From NCBI GenBank assembly GCA_965222005.1, contig OZ244935.1:4340001-4404000 (forward strand): DNA of 64,000 nt, in the 5' to 3' direction. Origin of the DNA: CBDCTM01 sp965222005 (lineage in GTDB: Bacteria > Bacteroidota > Bacteroidia > Chitinophagales > Saprospiraceae). The notes below the pieces were generated by a model that searched no databases, was not told where the DNA came from, and saw only the letters and a program-made list of their open reading frames with translations. The translations under genes were made by a program, and so were the position numbers. Below, one piece after another: positions 1 through 8,184 of this stretch. How positions within the stretch are numbered: position 1 is the stretch's first letter; each line of letters begins with the position of its first letter.

Positions 1-58
1 AGCTCACCGGTAAGATGCATTTGCGAAGCTCCAAAATCATGGACTACTGGCATTGATT

Positions 59-484
59 TTATTATTTGAATGTGTTTGTCCCCTCCTTATTCGGATTATT
101 CTTTTGGAGTTTGGGAGAATACTTACTGCATCGGTTTGTTTTTTCACTTTATCAATGAATCGAAGCTATAGTACAAAAATTTCATTTTGCCATACATGGT
201 ATCCATCACAATACCCCAATGACAAAGAACGGATTTTTATGCCGCCGGTACCCGGATTGATTATTGTCACGATTTTGTTTTTTATATTTTATTTTTTCCT
301 GGGGAGTTTTTGCTTTGCCTTTTTGGCAGGATTTGTCAATGGCTATTTGTTTTATTCTTTTATTCACTATGGTTTGTTCACTATGGCACACACAACGTTC
401 GGAGTTTCTTCTCAACTTTGGGATTACGTCTTTGGTACGATGCCTGTTAAAGAAGAGCGCTATGGCGCTCGTACCAAAGATTAA
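59..484 (+). pseudogene. Decayed fatty acid hydroxylase / sterol desaturase family gene
   Basis: Two reading frames together resemble a fatty acid 2-hydroxylase-like membrane di-iron enzyme. The first frame (about 59-211) reads FWSLGEYLLHRFVF, is cut by a TGA at 156-158, then continues to FHFAIHGIHH, a typical first histidine cluster. One base is missing near 210-212, and the sequence continues in the next frame as YPNDKERIFMPPVPG, two hydrophobic segments and FGVSSQLWDYVFGTMP, the usual C-terminal end of the family. Between the last membrane segment (FIHYGLF) and FGVSS, roughly 20-30 codons carrying the second histidine cluster are absent. One stop, one frameshift and an internal deletion mean no active enzyme can be made. 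Family assignment is from motif recognition; the N-terminus lies outside or is unrecognisable. Confidence 0.78.
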
Positions 485-1419
485 ATGTCGGATTTATTTT
501 TTGAAGGTTCCTTACTCCTTTCAATCATCTCTTCCACAATTCGTTTCAGTTCTTTGATATAGGCCTCCTGCTTGCCTTTGGGCAAGTCAACGAGCGGCTC
601 GTCAGGTGGATTGAGTGGCTCGAACTCCAATAGTTCGCTGTCATCAGGGATGTGGCAATGGTTGGCAAATACGGGTATCACAACCGTTGACTCTTCCGCT
701 TTGGCTTTCTTCAACAGGCGCCGCATTTGCGCATAATTGGCATCATCACTCATAAAATCAGCACTGATCAACACAATGGCAATGTTGGCTTCTTTCAGGG
801 CATTTTCCAAGGCCACATTGCGTTCTGTGCCTCCTGCAATATCTCCGTGGGCCCAAATATCGAGCATTCCTTTCCGCAACAGCGGCTTAAAGTGCGTTTT
901 TATTCGATCCAGCCAATGCTCATCATCCTGCGAATAGCTGATAAAAACCTGATGATAGCTTGCCGATTGGTTGCGGTAGCTATATCGATCGTTGACTTTC
1001 TTGAAAAATTCTCCCACATTCTGAGACGCACTTTTCTCCAATAGGATAAAGTTGCGAAGTAAAATGAAGAGCAAAAGTTGAAAGGGCAACAAGCCGATGG
1101 CAGCCCGCTGCATCAATCGTACCGGGGTATGCAGTGCAATCAATGGCCGTAGCAAAATAACGAGCAAGGCCGCAAGGAGGTAGAGAATGCACAATACAAA
1201 AATGAGTCGGTAAACCGTTGGATTGCCCGCCACTAGTTCTTTCAAGCGATAGCGGTTGATTAGCAAAATGGCAATGGGTAAAAGGACGATGGCAAACCAG
1301 ATCCAGGCTCCCAAAAGGTGTTGACCATATACGCCGCCCAGCGTTTGCACCAACATCAAGGCAAATAGTAACCCGGTGCCGCTGAGCCAAAGTACGTACA
1401 GGCTTTTTAGTTGATTCAT
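481..1419 (-). CDS. Membrane-anchored TIR-domain protein
   Basis: A 312-residue protein with four hydrophobic segments in the first 140 residues and a cytoplasmic TIR domain at about 155-300 (HQVFISYSQDDEHW, then LDIWAHGDI, then IAIVLISADFMSDD). TIR domains act as NAD-cleaving enzymes or as protein-interaction modules. The ATG at 1419 is chosen because it lies 4 bp after the stop of the upstream peptidase gene; the frame is also open to 1509 but that would overlap the neighbour. The helix that usually carries the catalytic glutamate after the SxxF segment reads SDDANYAQM, so the acidic residue seems replaced by Gln, although Glu residues occur nearby. Its co-transcription with a secreted peptidase-like protein suggests a two-component envelope or defence module, which is inference. 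No effector partner is identified. Confidence 0.85.
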   Translation of the reverse strand: MNQLKSLYVLWLSGTGLLFALMLVQTLGGVYGQHLLGAWIWFAIVLLPIAILLINRYRLKELVAGNPTVYRLIFVLCILYLLAALLVILLRPLIALHTPVRLMQRAAIGLLPFQLLLFILLRNFILLEKSASQNVGEFFKKVNDRYSYRNQSASYHQVFISYSQDDEHWLDRIKTHFKPLLRKGMLDIWAHGDIAGGTERNVALENALKEANIAIVLISADFMSDDANYAQMRRLLKKAKAEESTVVIPVFANHCHIPDDSELLEFEPLNPPDEPLVDLPKGKQEAYIKELKRIVEEMIERSKEPSKNKSDI

Positions 1420-1423
1420 TTTG

Positions 1424-2704
1424 TCATTGATACGATAACCAGCTGGTGCAAGTACCATAAGCTGTATTTTGCCAATATACATAAAGTACAGCACCATCCA
1501 ACACCTCAATGTCAGCCGTTAACGGAGATATTGTGCACATGCCCGACAATGAGCAGCTTACTGTGCCGCTAATCTCGTAAGTCGAAAAGCCAAGCGGTAT
1601 ATCGGTGACACTGAATGATGAGCCACTTGGATAAAACTCCCGATCTCCGATGCGGATTTTCAAATTCAACGCACAACCATAATTATCGCCCCGATACACA
1701 ACCGTCACAGTGCCTCTTTGTTTTTTTGGTGGCGGGGGTGGAACATGACCTTTCCCAGGTGGAATATAATCCTGATCAAATGATTGATTCGACCAGATAT
1801 TCTCCTGCTTGGCCAGCTTTTCTTTAATTTCTTCAATTCGATTGCCCACATAGGTATCTGAGCTTTTCAAAGTTTTGGCCCGCTCATAACGGCGCAAAGC
1901 AGCCTCATAATCTCCATCGTCGTAATTGCGGTCGGCCTCATCAACCAGCTCGTGAAATTTTTTCTCATGCTCCGACATGCCAGCCGGCTGCCGAGGTTGC
2001 TGCTTTTCTGCTCTTTTCCAGCCCTTTTCCACCGCTTTCAGCCTACGGCTGCGCGAAGGGTGGGTGGCAGATCCTGCTTCTTTTTTGCAAAGCTTCCGGA
2101 TGGATGTCTGGGCCTGGCTAAGGCTGGCGCCAAGCTTGTTTAGAATAAATCCGCAAAAATCATCTGCCTCCAATTCTTCGATATGCCGATCGTTTCTCCC
2201 ATCCAGGTGAAAGTTGATGTGATGACCAATTTCGTGCGCAAATACTCCGTAAATAGTCCAATCATTAGTAGTAGAGGAAGCGTTTGCCACAAATTCCGGA
2301 TTGTATTGAATAAATCGCTTCTTTTTGACAATCACTGCTGTAGCATTAGGAATAGTACGATTGGCCCGCAATTCAAAAATGCTCACATTGCCACTTGCTT
2401 CAAGTATTTTTTTAATAATCGTGCTGACCTTTACCAGCTTGCGGTCATCCTCGGTGGCAGAAAAATCGATTTCCTCATCAGCAGCCGTGATGAAGTGGCA
2501 AAACTTTATTTCAGCATTGCCAATTTGCCCCAGAGTATTCAAAATTTGTTTCCTCTGGCTATCGTATTCAGCCTTTGTGATGAGCTGCTGATCGTACAAT
2601 CTTTTAAGCTGTTTGAGTTGTTGCTCAATATCGGTTTGGCCAGCAAGGCTCAACCAACAGGCCAGGCACAGCAGACAAGTGAACAAAGTTTTCAAGGATT
2701 TCAT
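1424..2704 (-). CDS. Secreted SHOCT/HExxH metallopeptidase-like protein with TPR region
   Basis: A 426-residue exported protein. It begins with a signal peptide ending near LSLAGQ, followed by a SHOCT-like helix pair (QLKQLKRLYDQQLITKAEY), a peptidase-like domain with HEIGHH at about 157-162 and EELEADDFCG downstream as possible third zinc ligand (M48-like arrangement), then THPSRSRRL, typical of M48 proteins. A TPR-like stretch (about 250-300), a proline-rich linker and a beta-rich C-terminal domain with several cysteines follow. ATG 2704 is preferred over 2734 because a -33/-7 promoter lies between them. The stop is 4 bp before the TIR gene, so the two are almost certainly one transcript. 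Substrate unknown; zinc-peptidase activity is inferred from the motif. Confidence 0.85.
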   Translation of the reverse strand: MKSLKTLFTCLLCLACWLSLAGQTDIEQQLKQLKRLYDQQLITKAEYDSQRKQILNTLGQIGNAEIKFCHFITAADEEIDFSATEDDRKLVKVSTIIKKILEASGNVSIFELRANRTIPNATAVIVKKKRFIQYNPEFVANASSTTNDWTIYGVFAHEIGHHINFHLDGRNDRHIEELEADDFCGFILNKLGASLSQAQTSIRKLCKKEAGSATHPSRSRRLKAVEKGWKRAEKQQPRQPAGMSEHEKKFHELVDEADRNYDDGDYEAALRRYERAKTLKSSDTYVGNRIEEIKEKLAKQENIWSNQSFDQDYIPPGKGHVPPPPPKKQRGTVTVVYRGDNYGCALNLKIRIGDREFYPSGSSFSVTDIPLGFSTYEISGTVSCSLSGMCTISPLTADIEVLDGAVLYVYWQNTAYGTCTSWLSYQ

Positions 2705-2722
2705 AAGCGAGTGATTTTTATT

Positions 2723-2753
2723 CAAAAATACCAATAACCAAGCAGTATTCCAA
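2723..2753 (-). promoter_or_regulatory. Bacteroidota promoter for the peptidase-TIR operon
   Basis: On the minus strand TTG (2751-2753) is followed after 20 bases by TATTTTTG (2723-2730), matching the Bacteroidota TTG / TAnnTTTG consensus with good spacing, 18 bp before the ATG at 2704. Confidence 0.6.
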
Positions 2754-2790
2754 TAATTTAAATCTACTCATATGTATAAAAAACTGAAAA

Positions 2791-3663
2791 TCAATTATAA
2801 TAGCTATATTGGTAATCTACGATTGCAAAGAGCTGGTCGCCCAAATAAGAGCGATGGCGGATGAGACGGCCATTCACAAAGATGCTCACCACCTTCTTAT
2901 ATTGTGCATCATCGATGATTTGCCAAATCTTCCCATTCTTGTATTTATACTCGATCAACCGCTGGCTGCCATCCTCCTGAAAGGAGTGCAGGAGCTGGCT
3001 TAATCTGCCTCTGGCGTCATAAGCCATCAGGCTTTCAATGCGCAGGCGGCCATCGAAATCGTACTCCAGCGTTTTGCTGCGCAGTTTGCTTTTCGGATCA
3101 TAAAAATGTAGCACCTTTCGCTTTTGCGGTTTCGCCTTACCCCGCACCGGATAGGCATAATGCGTTTCGCCAGCCAGGCTATCCATCTTATTATAGTTGT
3201 ACATTACCCGCGCTTTCAACAGATAACGGTTGCCCAGCTCAACGCCTTTTGCATAACTTTTTTCTTCCACCTTTTTGCCGCCCCTAAAAAACTGCACAGT
3301 TCTGTGCACCTTGCCCCGAAATCGCTGCTCTTTAACAATTTTACCTTTCGAATACCAAAGCACTGTAACGATCGAATCCTGCTCGCTTCCCTCAATCATC
3401 CGTTTCAATCTGCCCTGTCCGTCATAATAATAGCGCTGCTCATTGTAATCATCCTTGGCTGGCTTATAATGAATCAAATGCCCGGCTCGATTGAATCGGC
3501 TTTGGCCGCCCCGCTGGCCCTTCGCCTCTACATCCGTGCGATACCACTCGGTGATCGTCCTGACTTTTCGAGGCAATTCAGGCGCCTGGGTCATGGGTTG
3601 TGCTAAAACCGTACTGCCAAAAAAAATGCAAAAAGCGAAAATACAGCCTTTGAAATTATTCAT
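2791..3663 (-). CDS. Secreted YD/MORN-like repeat protein, function unknown
   Basis: A 290-residue protein with a clear signal peptide (FCIFFGSTVLAQ). The mature part is a string of short beta-hairpin-like units such as YYYDGQGRLKRM, EYDFDGRLRIESL, AYDARGRLSQLL and EYKYKNGKIWQI, spaced about 20-25 residues apart; these resemble YD (RHS-type) or toxin-associated MORN repeats. It ends in a tyrosine-rich tail. It lies upstream of the peptidase/TIR pair on the same strand, with about 90 bp and a promoter between, so it is probably a separate unit. Such repeats bind surfaces or act as scaffolds in other proteins; no enzymatic domain is visible. No function assigned. Confidence 0.75.
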   Translation of the reverse strand: MNNFKGCIFAFCIFFGSTVLAQPMTQAPELPRKVRTITEWYRTDVEAKGQRGGQSRFNRAGHLIHYKPAKDDYNEQRYYYDGQGRLKRMIEGSEQDSIVTVLWYSKGKIVKEQRFRGKVHRTVQFFRGGKKVEEKSYAKGVELGNRYLLKARVMYNYNKMDSLAGETHYAYPVRGKAKPQKRKVLHFYDPKSKLRSKTLEYDFDGRLRIESLMAYDARGRLSQLLHSFQEDGSQRLIEYKYKNGKIWQIIDDAQYKKVVSIFVNGRLIRHRSYLGDQLFAIVDYQYSYYN

Positions 3664-3786
3664 GATTTGCTAAAATTCGACTCTACAGTGCCAAAGTTTA
3701 TGAAAAATAGTAACCTTTCAAACGATACCCCCAAAAATGTTATTTGGCATTTTTTTCATATTTTGGAATTGTTCCCTATTCGTATT

Positions 3787-3819
3787 GCCTTCAAAATGCC
3801 TTCAAAATGCCTTCCAAAT
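3787..3819 (+). repeat. Three tandem copies of an 11-bp unit
   Basis: GCCTTCAAAAT occurs twice in perfect tandem (3787-3797, 3798-3808), followed by a third copy with one change (GCCTTCCAAAT, 3809-3819). The third copy provides the AT of the ATG at 3818-3820. Confidence 0.9.
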
Positions 3820-5392
3820 GACCAGACCTTATCTATCTTTGCGCCGCTTCCAAACTATTTCACTAGCCTACATCCTGCTCACCCTTTTGGCCTGCGACCC
3901 GGCAAAAAGAGTGACAAGCCAGGACTCGAATGATGGAAAAATTGATTTCATCCTGCTGCAAATCAATGATGTGTACGAAATTGCACCCCTCGAAGGGGGA
4001 AAAGTAGGGGGTATGGCGCGCCTTGCTACCCTGTACCGGCAACTCAAAAAATCCAATCCCAATACCCTCTTCGTACATGCCGGCGACTTCCTCTACCCTT
4101 CTCTCATCGGCACCATGAAATACGAAGGCAGCCGCATCAAAGGTCGGCAGATGGTGGAAATGATGAATCGCATCGGAGTCGATTTGGTAGTATTTGGCAA
4201 TCACGAATTTGATCTGGACGCCGATGAATTGCAGCAACGCCTCAATGAATCAAGCTTTGAATGGCTCGGCACCAACGTCCGCCAGGTCAATGAGCAGGGC
4301 CACTCCAGCCGATTTGCCAAAATCGTGAACAAGGAGCGGGTGCCGGTGCACGATTCATTCCTGTGGCAAATTAAAGACGAAGACGGCACCGCTTTGAGCA
4401 TCAGCTTTTTTGGTGCCACCATCAATTCCAATCCTAAGGATTATGTGAAATATCTGAATTTTCACAAAACGAGCCGCATGGAGGTGGACAGAATGCAAAA
4501 AGCAGCCGATTTGGTGCTTGGCCTCACACATCTTTCACTGGAACAAGACAAGGAACTGGCCGCCAAAATCACCAATGTGCCGCTCATCATGGGAGGTCAT
4601 GAGCATCACAATATGCTTCACAAGGTCGGCAACACCCAAATTGCTAAGGCAGATGCCAATGCTAAAACGGCCTATATACACTATATTTCTTACGATAAAA
4701 ACACAAAAAAAGCTAACATTGATAGTCGCCTGATACCTGTGGATGAATCAATAGCTATAGATAAGGAAGTGGCCAAAGGAGTTGAAAAGTGGATGAATAT
4801 CGCTTACGAAAGCTTCCGTAAGAATGGCTTCGACCCCGATGAGATCATTACAAAGGCCAGTGTTCCACTCGATGGCCGGGAGACGACCAATCGCTATGGC
4901 CAGACCAACCTTGGAGCCCTCCTCACAAAATCCATGATGCAGAGCAGCCGCCACAATGCCGAAGCAGCTATTGTCAATTCCGGCTCCATTCGTCTCGATG
5001 ATCAGCTCTATGGCAATATTACCCAGTTCGACATCATTCGTACCATCCCTTATGGAGGCCCGGTGCATGATGTCGAAATGACCGGCAGCCTGCTGAAGGC
5101 TGTGCTAGACGAAGGAGAAAGCAAAAAAGGAGAGGGTGCTTATCTGCAAAGGGCCTATATCAAGCTGGATCCCACCCGAAAAAATTGGCTCATCAATGGC
5201 CAGCCCATTGAGCAGGAGCGCGTCTATCGGATAATTATTGGTGACTATTTGCTGCTGGGGTATGATATTAAAGTGCTCAAGGAAGGAGTTGAAGGGCTCA
5301 ACAAGGTCAATAAACCGAATAAAAATGATAAATCGGATAGGCGAAATGATATTCGCCAGGCGGTCATTCATTATCTAAAAACCCATCACTGA
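3818..5392 (+). CDS. 5'-nucleotidase / UshA-like metallophosphatase lipoprotein
   Basis: A 524-residue exported enzyme. The signal sequence ends in LLTLLAC, a lipobox. The metallophosphoesterase domain shows LLQINDVYE (first metal ligand, variant of DxH), HAGDFLYPS, GNHEFD and GGHEHHN; the C-terminal 5'-nucleotidase domain includes NRYGQTNLGALL, NSGSIR and IPYGGPV. The family hydrolyses nucleotides or cyclic nucleotides in the periplasm. ATG 3818 sits in the third copy of an 11-bp repeat. A TATCTTTG-like string at about 3834-3841 within the signal peptide leaves open a TTG start at 3839 giving a shorter, equally good lipoprotein signal. The stop overlaps the next ATG by one base (TGATG), indicating translational coupling to the aminotransferase. 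Confidence 0.9.
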   Translation: MTRPYLSLRRFQTISLAYILLTLLACDPAKRVTSQDSNDGKIDFILLQINDVYEIAPLEGGKVGGMARLATLYRQLKKSNPNTLFVHAGDFLYPSLIGTMKYEGSRIKGRQMVEMMNRIGVDLVVFGNHEFDLDADELQQRLNESSFEWLGTNVRQVNEQGHSSRFAKIVNKERVPVHDSFLWQIKDEDGTALSISFFGATINSNPKDYVKYLNFHKTSRMEVDRMQKAADLVLGLTHLSLEQDKELAAKITNVPLIMGGHEHHNMLHKVGNTQIAKADANAKTAYIHYISYDKNTKKANIDSRLIPVDESIAIDKEVAKGVEKWMNIAYESFRKNGFDPDEIITKASVPLDGRETTNRYGQTNLGALLTKSMMQSSRHNAEAAIVNSGSIRLDDQLYGNITQFDIIRTIPYGGPVHDVEMTGSLLKAVLDEGESKKGEGAYLQRAYIKLDPTRKNWLINGQPIEQERVYRIIIGDYLLLGYDIKVLKEGVEGLNKVNKPNKNDKSDRRNDIRQAVIHYLKTHH

Positions 5393-6225
5393 TGGAATTT
5401 ATCAATAACAACGGATTGCTACAAGTGAGGGATTTGCCACTGTTTAAAGCGGATCACCGCTTGCTGCGCTACGGGGACGGGCTCTTCGAAAGCATCCGCA
5501 TGTTTGAAGGGCAATTGCCTTTTTTAGAGGCCCATGTCCAGCGATTGCTAAAGGGTATGCAACTATTGGGTTTCCATATTCCCGATACTTACAATAGCAC
5601 TTTTTTTCTCTTTGAAATCCGTAAGCTTGTTGGTTTTTCAGCCAATGCGCGCATCCGTTTGCAGGTGTATCGAAACACAGAAGGCTATTATTTGCCCGAT
5701 ACGGACGAGCCAGCCTTCTTCATCAGCAGCGACCCCCTGGAAAGTGGCCAATTCAAGCTGCCTCGCAAAGGATTGACGATTGGCGTGTTTCCCGATTGGA
5801 AAATGGCTACTCATTCACTATCCAATTTGAAAACCTGCAATTCGCTGCTATTTGTACTAGCGGCCAAATTTGCGAAAGCTCAGGAGTTGGATGAGGCCCT
5901 GTTACTCAACCACAAGGGCAATATCGCCGAGGCCGGCAATGCCAATATTTTTATCTGCAAAAACAATCAACTAATCACGCCTGCCCTCACCGAAGGTTGT
6001 GTAGCGGGTGTGCTCCGTGCCGAAATCATTCGGCTGGCACCTATTTTGGGTCTCTTCGTCACAACCAGCCGCATACGCCCCGCCGACCTTAGCACGGCAG
6101 ATGAAGTATGGCTCACCAATAGTGTTCAGGGCATCCGGTGGGTAAAAAATCATAAAAGTACTACCTTTGGCTCCACCCTGGCTAAAAAAATGACCGTCTT
6201 GCTCAATCAATCTGTTTATGAATAA
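5392..6225 (+). CDS. PLP-dependent class IV aminotransferase (BCAT / aminodeoxychorismate lyase-like)
   Basis: A 277-residue fold-type IV PLP enzyme. Motifs are YGDGLFESIRMFEG near residue 27, the probable PLP lysine in NLKTCNSLLF around residue 148, and EAGNANIFICKNN with TPALTEGCVAGVLR. The family contains branched-chain aminotransferases, D-amino acid transaminases and 4-amino-4-deoxychorismate lyase (PabC); these cannot be separated with confidence here, and the short length would fit PabC-like members. It is translationally coupled to the upstream phosphatase (1-bp overlap) and overlaps the biotin carboxylase by 8 bp, so the three are one operon. No regulatory site specific to it is visible. 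Confidence 0.88.
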   Translation: MEFINNNGLLQVRDLPLFKADHRLLRYGDGLFESIRMFEGQLPFLEAHVQRLLKGMQLLGFHIPDTYNSTFFLFEIRKLVGFSANARIRLQVYRNTEGYYLPDTDEPAFFISSDPLESGQFKLPRKGLTIGVFPDWKMATHSLSNLKTCNSLLFVLAAKFAKAQELDEALLLNHKGNIAEAGNANIFICKNNQLITPALTEGCVAGVLRAEIIRLAPILGLFVTTSRIRPADLSTADEVWLTNSVQGIRWVKNHKSTTFGSTLAKKMTVLLNQSVYE

Positions 6226-7690
6226 GATCCTTATTGCCAATCGGGGTGAAATAGCCCTACGCGTAATGCGCACCGCCCGGCACATGGGCATCAAAGTAGT
6301 AGCTATTTACTCAGAAGCCGACCGCAACGCTCCTCATGTTCGTTATGCCGATGAGGCCATCTGCATTGGCCCGGCTCCTTCCAAAGACTCTTACCTGCAA
6401 GCCGATCGCATCATCCACTTGGCTAAACAACAAAATGTGGACGCCATCCATCCCGGCTACGGTTTTCTAAGTGAAAATGCCGATTTTGCTAAAGCGGTAG
6501 AGGAAGATGGTATAACCTTCATAGGCCCCTCTCCACACAGTATAGCGATCATGGGTAGCAAGCTGGCAGCCAAAGAGGCCGTCAAAAAGTACCAAATCCC
6601 GATGGTGCCAGGGATTGATAAAGCCGTTACGGATGTCCAAATTGCCAAACAAACTGCCGATGCTATTGGCTATCCTGTGCTGATAAAAGCTTCGGCGGGC
6701 GGTGGTGGCAAAGGCATGCGGATAGTGGAAAAAGCAGCCGAACTCGAAGCTCAGATGGACCGAGCCATCAGTGAAGCTAGTTCTTCCTTTGGCGACGGAG
6801 CCGTATTTGTGGAAAAGTACATCGCCTCGCCCAGGCATATCGAAATCCAGGTGCTGGCGGATGGATACGGCAATACAGTTCATTTGTTTGAAAGGGAATG
6901 CAGTATTCAGCGACGCCACCAAAAAGTCATCGAGGAGGCGCCATCTGCCATTCTTACGCCCGAGTTGCGCGCCGCCATGGGAGCCGATGCGGTGAAGGTA
7001 GCCAAAGCCTGTGCGTACAAAGGCGCAGGAACGGTTGAATTTTTGGTGGACGACCAGCTCAACTATTATTTTTTGGAAATGAACACCCGCCTGCAGGTGG
7101 AGCATCCCGTCACTGAACTGATCACCGGTATTGATCTGGTGGAGCAGCAAATCCGAGTAGCCCGCGGAGAGGCACTAAAATTCGGCCAGGAGGACCTCAA
7201 CATCAAGGGGCATGCTATCGAGCTACGGGTATATGCGGAAGATGCGGCCAACAATTTCATGCCCAGCGTAGGTACCTTGGATACCTACATTCCTCCCAAA
7301 GGCAGCGGCATCCGGCTGGATGATGGCTACTCGCAGGGCATGGAAATCCCGATTTATTATGATCCTATGATCGCCAAGCTCATAGCCTATGGCGAAAACA
7401 GAAACCAGGCCATTGCCCGGATTCGCAAAGCTATTGCCAACTTCCGGATCGAAGGGGTAGCCACTACCCTCCCCTTTGGGCATTTTGTGTTCAATCATCC
7501 TGCCTTTTTAAGCGGCCGCTTTGACACACACTTTGTAAAACAGTATTTTAGTCCTGAAGCTTTAGGTAGCGGCAATAAACAAGAGGCCGAAATGGCAGCT
7601 TTGCTGGCATTGGATCTTTGGTTACGAAACAAAGAATTGCTTAAAGTGCCTGTGCAAAAGAACACTACATGGCGAGAGAATAGGCTGTAA
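6218..7690 (+). CDS. accC: Biotin carboxylase subunit of acyl-CoA carboxylase
   Basis: A 490-residue biotin carboxylase, which uses ATP and bicarbonate to carboxylate biotin on its carrier protein for an acetyl- or propionyl-CoA carboxylase. It starts MNKILIANRGEIALRV and contains HPGYGFLSENADFA, the ATP-grasp glycine-rich loop KASAGGGGKGMR, ECSIQRRHQKVIEEAPS, and EMNTRLQVEHPVTE. The C-terminal tail (TTWRENRL) is longer than E. coli AccC and resembles carboxylases paired with a separate carboxyltransferase in Bacteroidota, so the substrate may be propionyl-CoA. No BCCP or carboxyltransferase gene is in the window. The start overlaps the aminotransferase end. Confidence 0.93.
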   Translation: MNKILIANRGEIALRVMRTARHMGIKVVAIYSEADRNAPHVRYADEAICIGPAPSKDSYLQADRIIHLAKQQNVDAIHPGYGFLSENADFAKAVEEDGITFIGPSPHSIAIMGSKLAAKEAVKKYQIPMVPGIDKAVTDVQIAKQTADAIGYPVLIKASAGGGGKGMRIVEKAAELEAQMDRAISEASSSFGDGAVFVEKYIASPRHIEIQVLADGYGNTVHLFERECSIQRRHQKVIEEAPSAILTPELRAAMGADAVKVAKACAYKGAGTVEFLVDDQLNYYFLEMNTRLQVEHPVTELITGIDLVEQQIRVARGEALKFGQEDLNIKGHAIELRVYAEDAANNFMPSVGTLDTYIPPKGSGIRLDDGYSQGMEIPIYYDPMIAKLIAYGENRNQAIARIRKAIANFRIEGVATTLPFGHFVFNHPAFLSGRFDTHFVKQYFSPEALGSGNKQEAEMAALLALDLWLRNKELLKVPVQKNTTWRENRL

Positions 7691-7706
7691 AACACAATAT
7701 TGTGTT
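7691..7706. repeat. Perfect 16-bp palindrome after accC
   Basis: AACACAATATTGTGTT begins directly after the accC stop and is followed by an A-rich stretch. It lies between convergent genes (accC and the 75-residue gene). It has no loop, so it is a poor terminator; it could be a protein-binding site or chance. Confidence 0.5.
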
Positions 7707-7739
7707 CAAAAAATCCTACTCCCAATTTTTGAAGATTCC

Positions 7740-7967
7740 TTAGGGCGAAAGGGTATGAAAAGAAAGTACCCGCACCGCTTTTCCCCACATAAATATCGAC
7801 ATTTCCTCTTTCACTTCTCTCACAATGAGGTGTACCCGAGCCCCTTCATGTTTGAGTTGCTCAGGCATATTGACGGGGCGGTATTGTTGGCCATTGGTGG
7901 CTTCAATCCCCCAAAAGCCGGTACCCAGATTTTGGTAAACGATTTTTCCGTTGATTGTTTCAGTCAT
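7740..7967 (-). CDS. Small conserved protein of unknown function (75 aa)
   Basis: A short beta-rich protein with the core TGFWGIEATNGQQYRPVNMP and a closing EEMSIFMWGKAVRVL. The pattern (GFWGI, then a turn with acidic/Gly residues, then Y-P-N-P) is one seen in small OB-like proteins of Bacteroidota. No signal peptide or membrane segment, so it is probably cytoplasmic. It is convergent with accC and downstream, on the same strand, of the S24 regulator gene, with 217 bp between. No function assigned; reading-frame quality and residue pattern make it likely to be real. Confidence 0.7.
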   Translation of the reverse strand: MTETINGKIVYQNLGTGFWGIEATNGQQYRPVNMPEQLKHEGARVHLIVREVKEEMSIFMWGKAVRVLSFHTLSP

Positions 7968-8184
7968 AAGTTGATTGCTAATTTATAGGTGCTTGCCTGA
8001 TGGTAGTCAGGTACCGATGCTGAACTTATTAAATTTTTGAAATCATCAATAACTTCACCATCGCGGTATAGCTCCAAAATACTGGCAAATCACTGCTTTT
8101 GGCTGCCTTATTCTATCAACAGGCTGATAAATTTGACGAAAACTCAAGAAGATCGATTCGATGGCCGCCCGATTCCTTCTTCGC

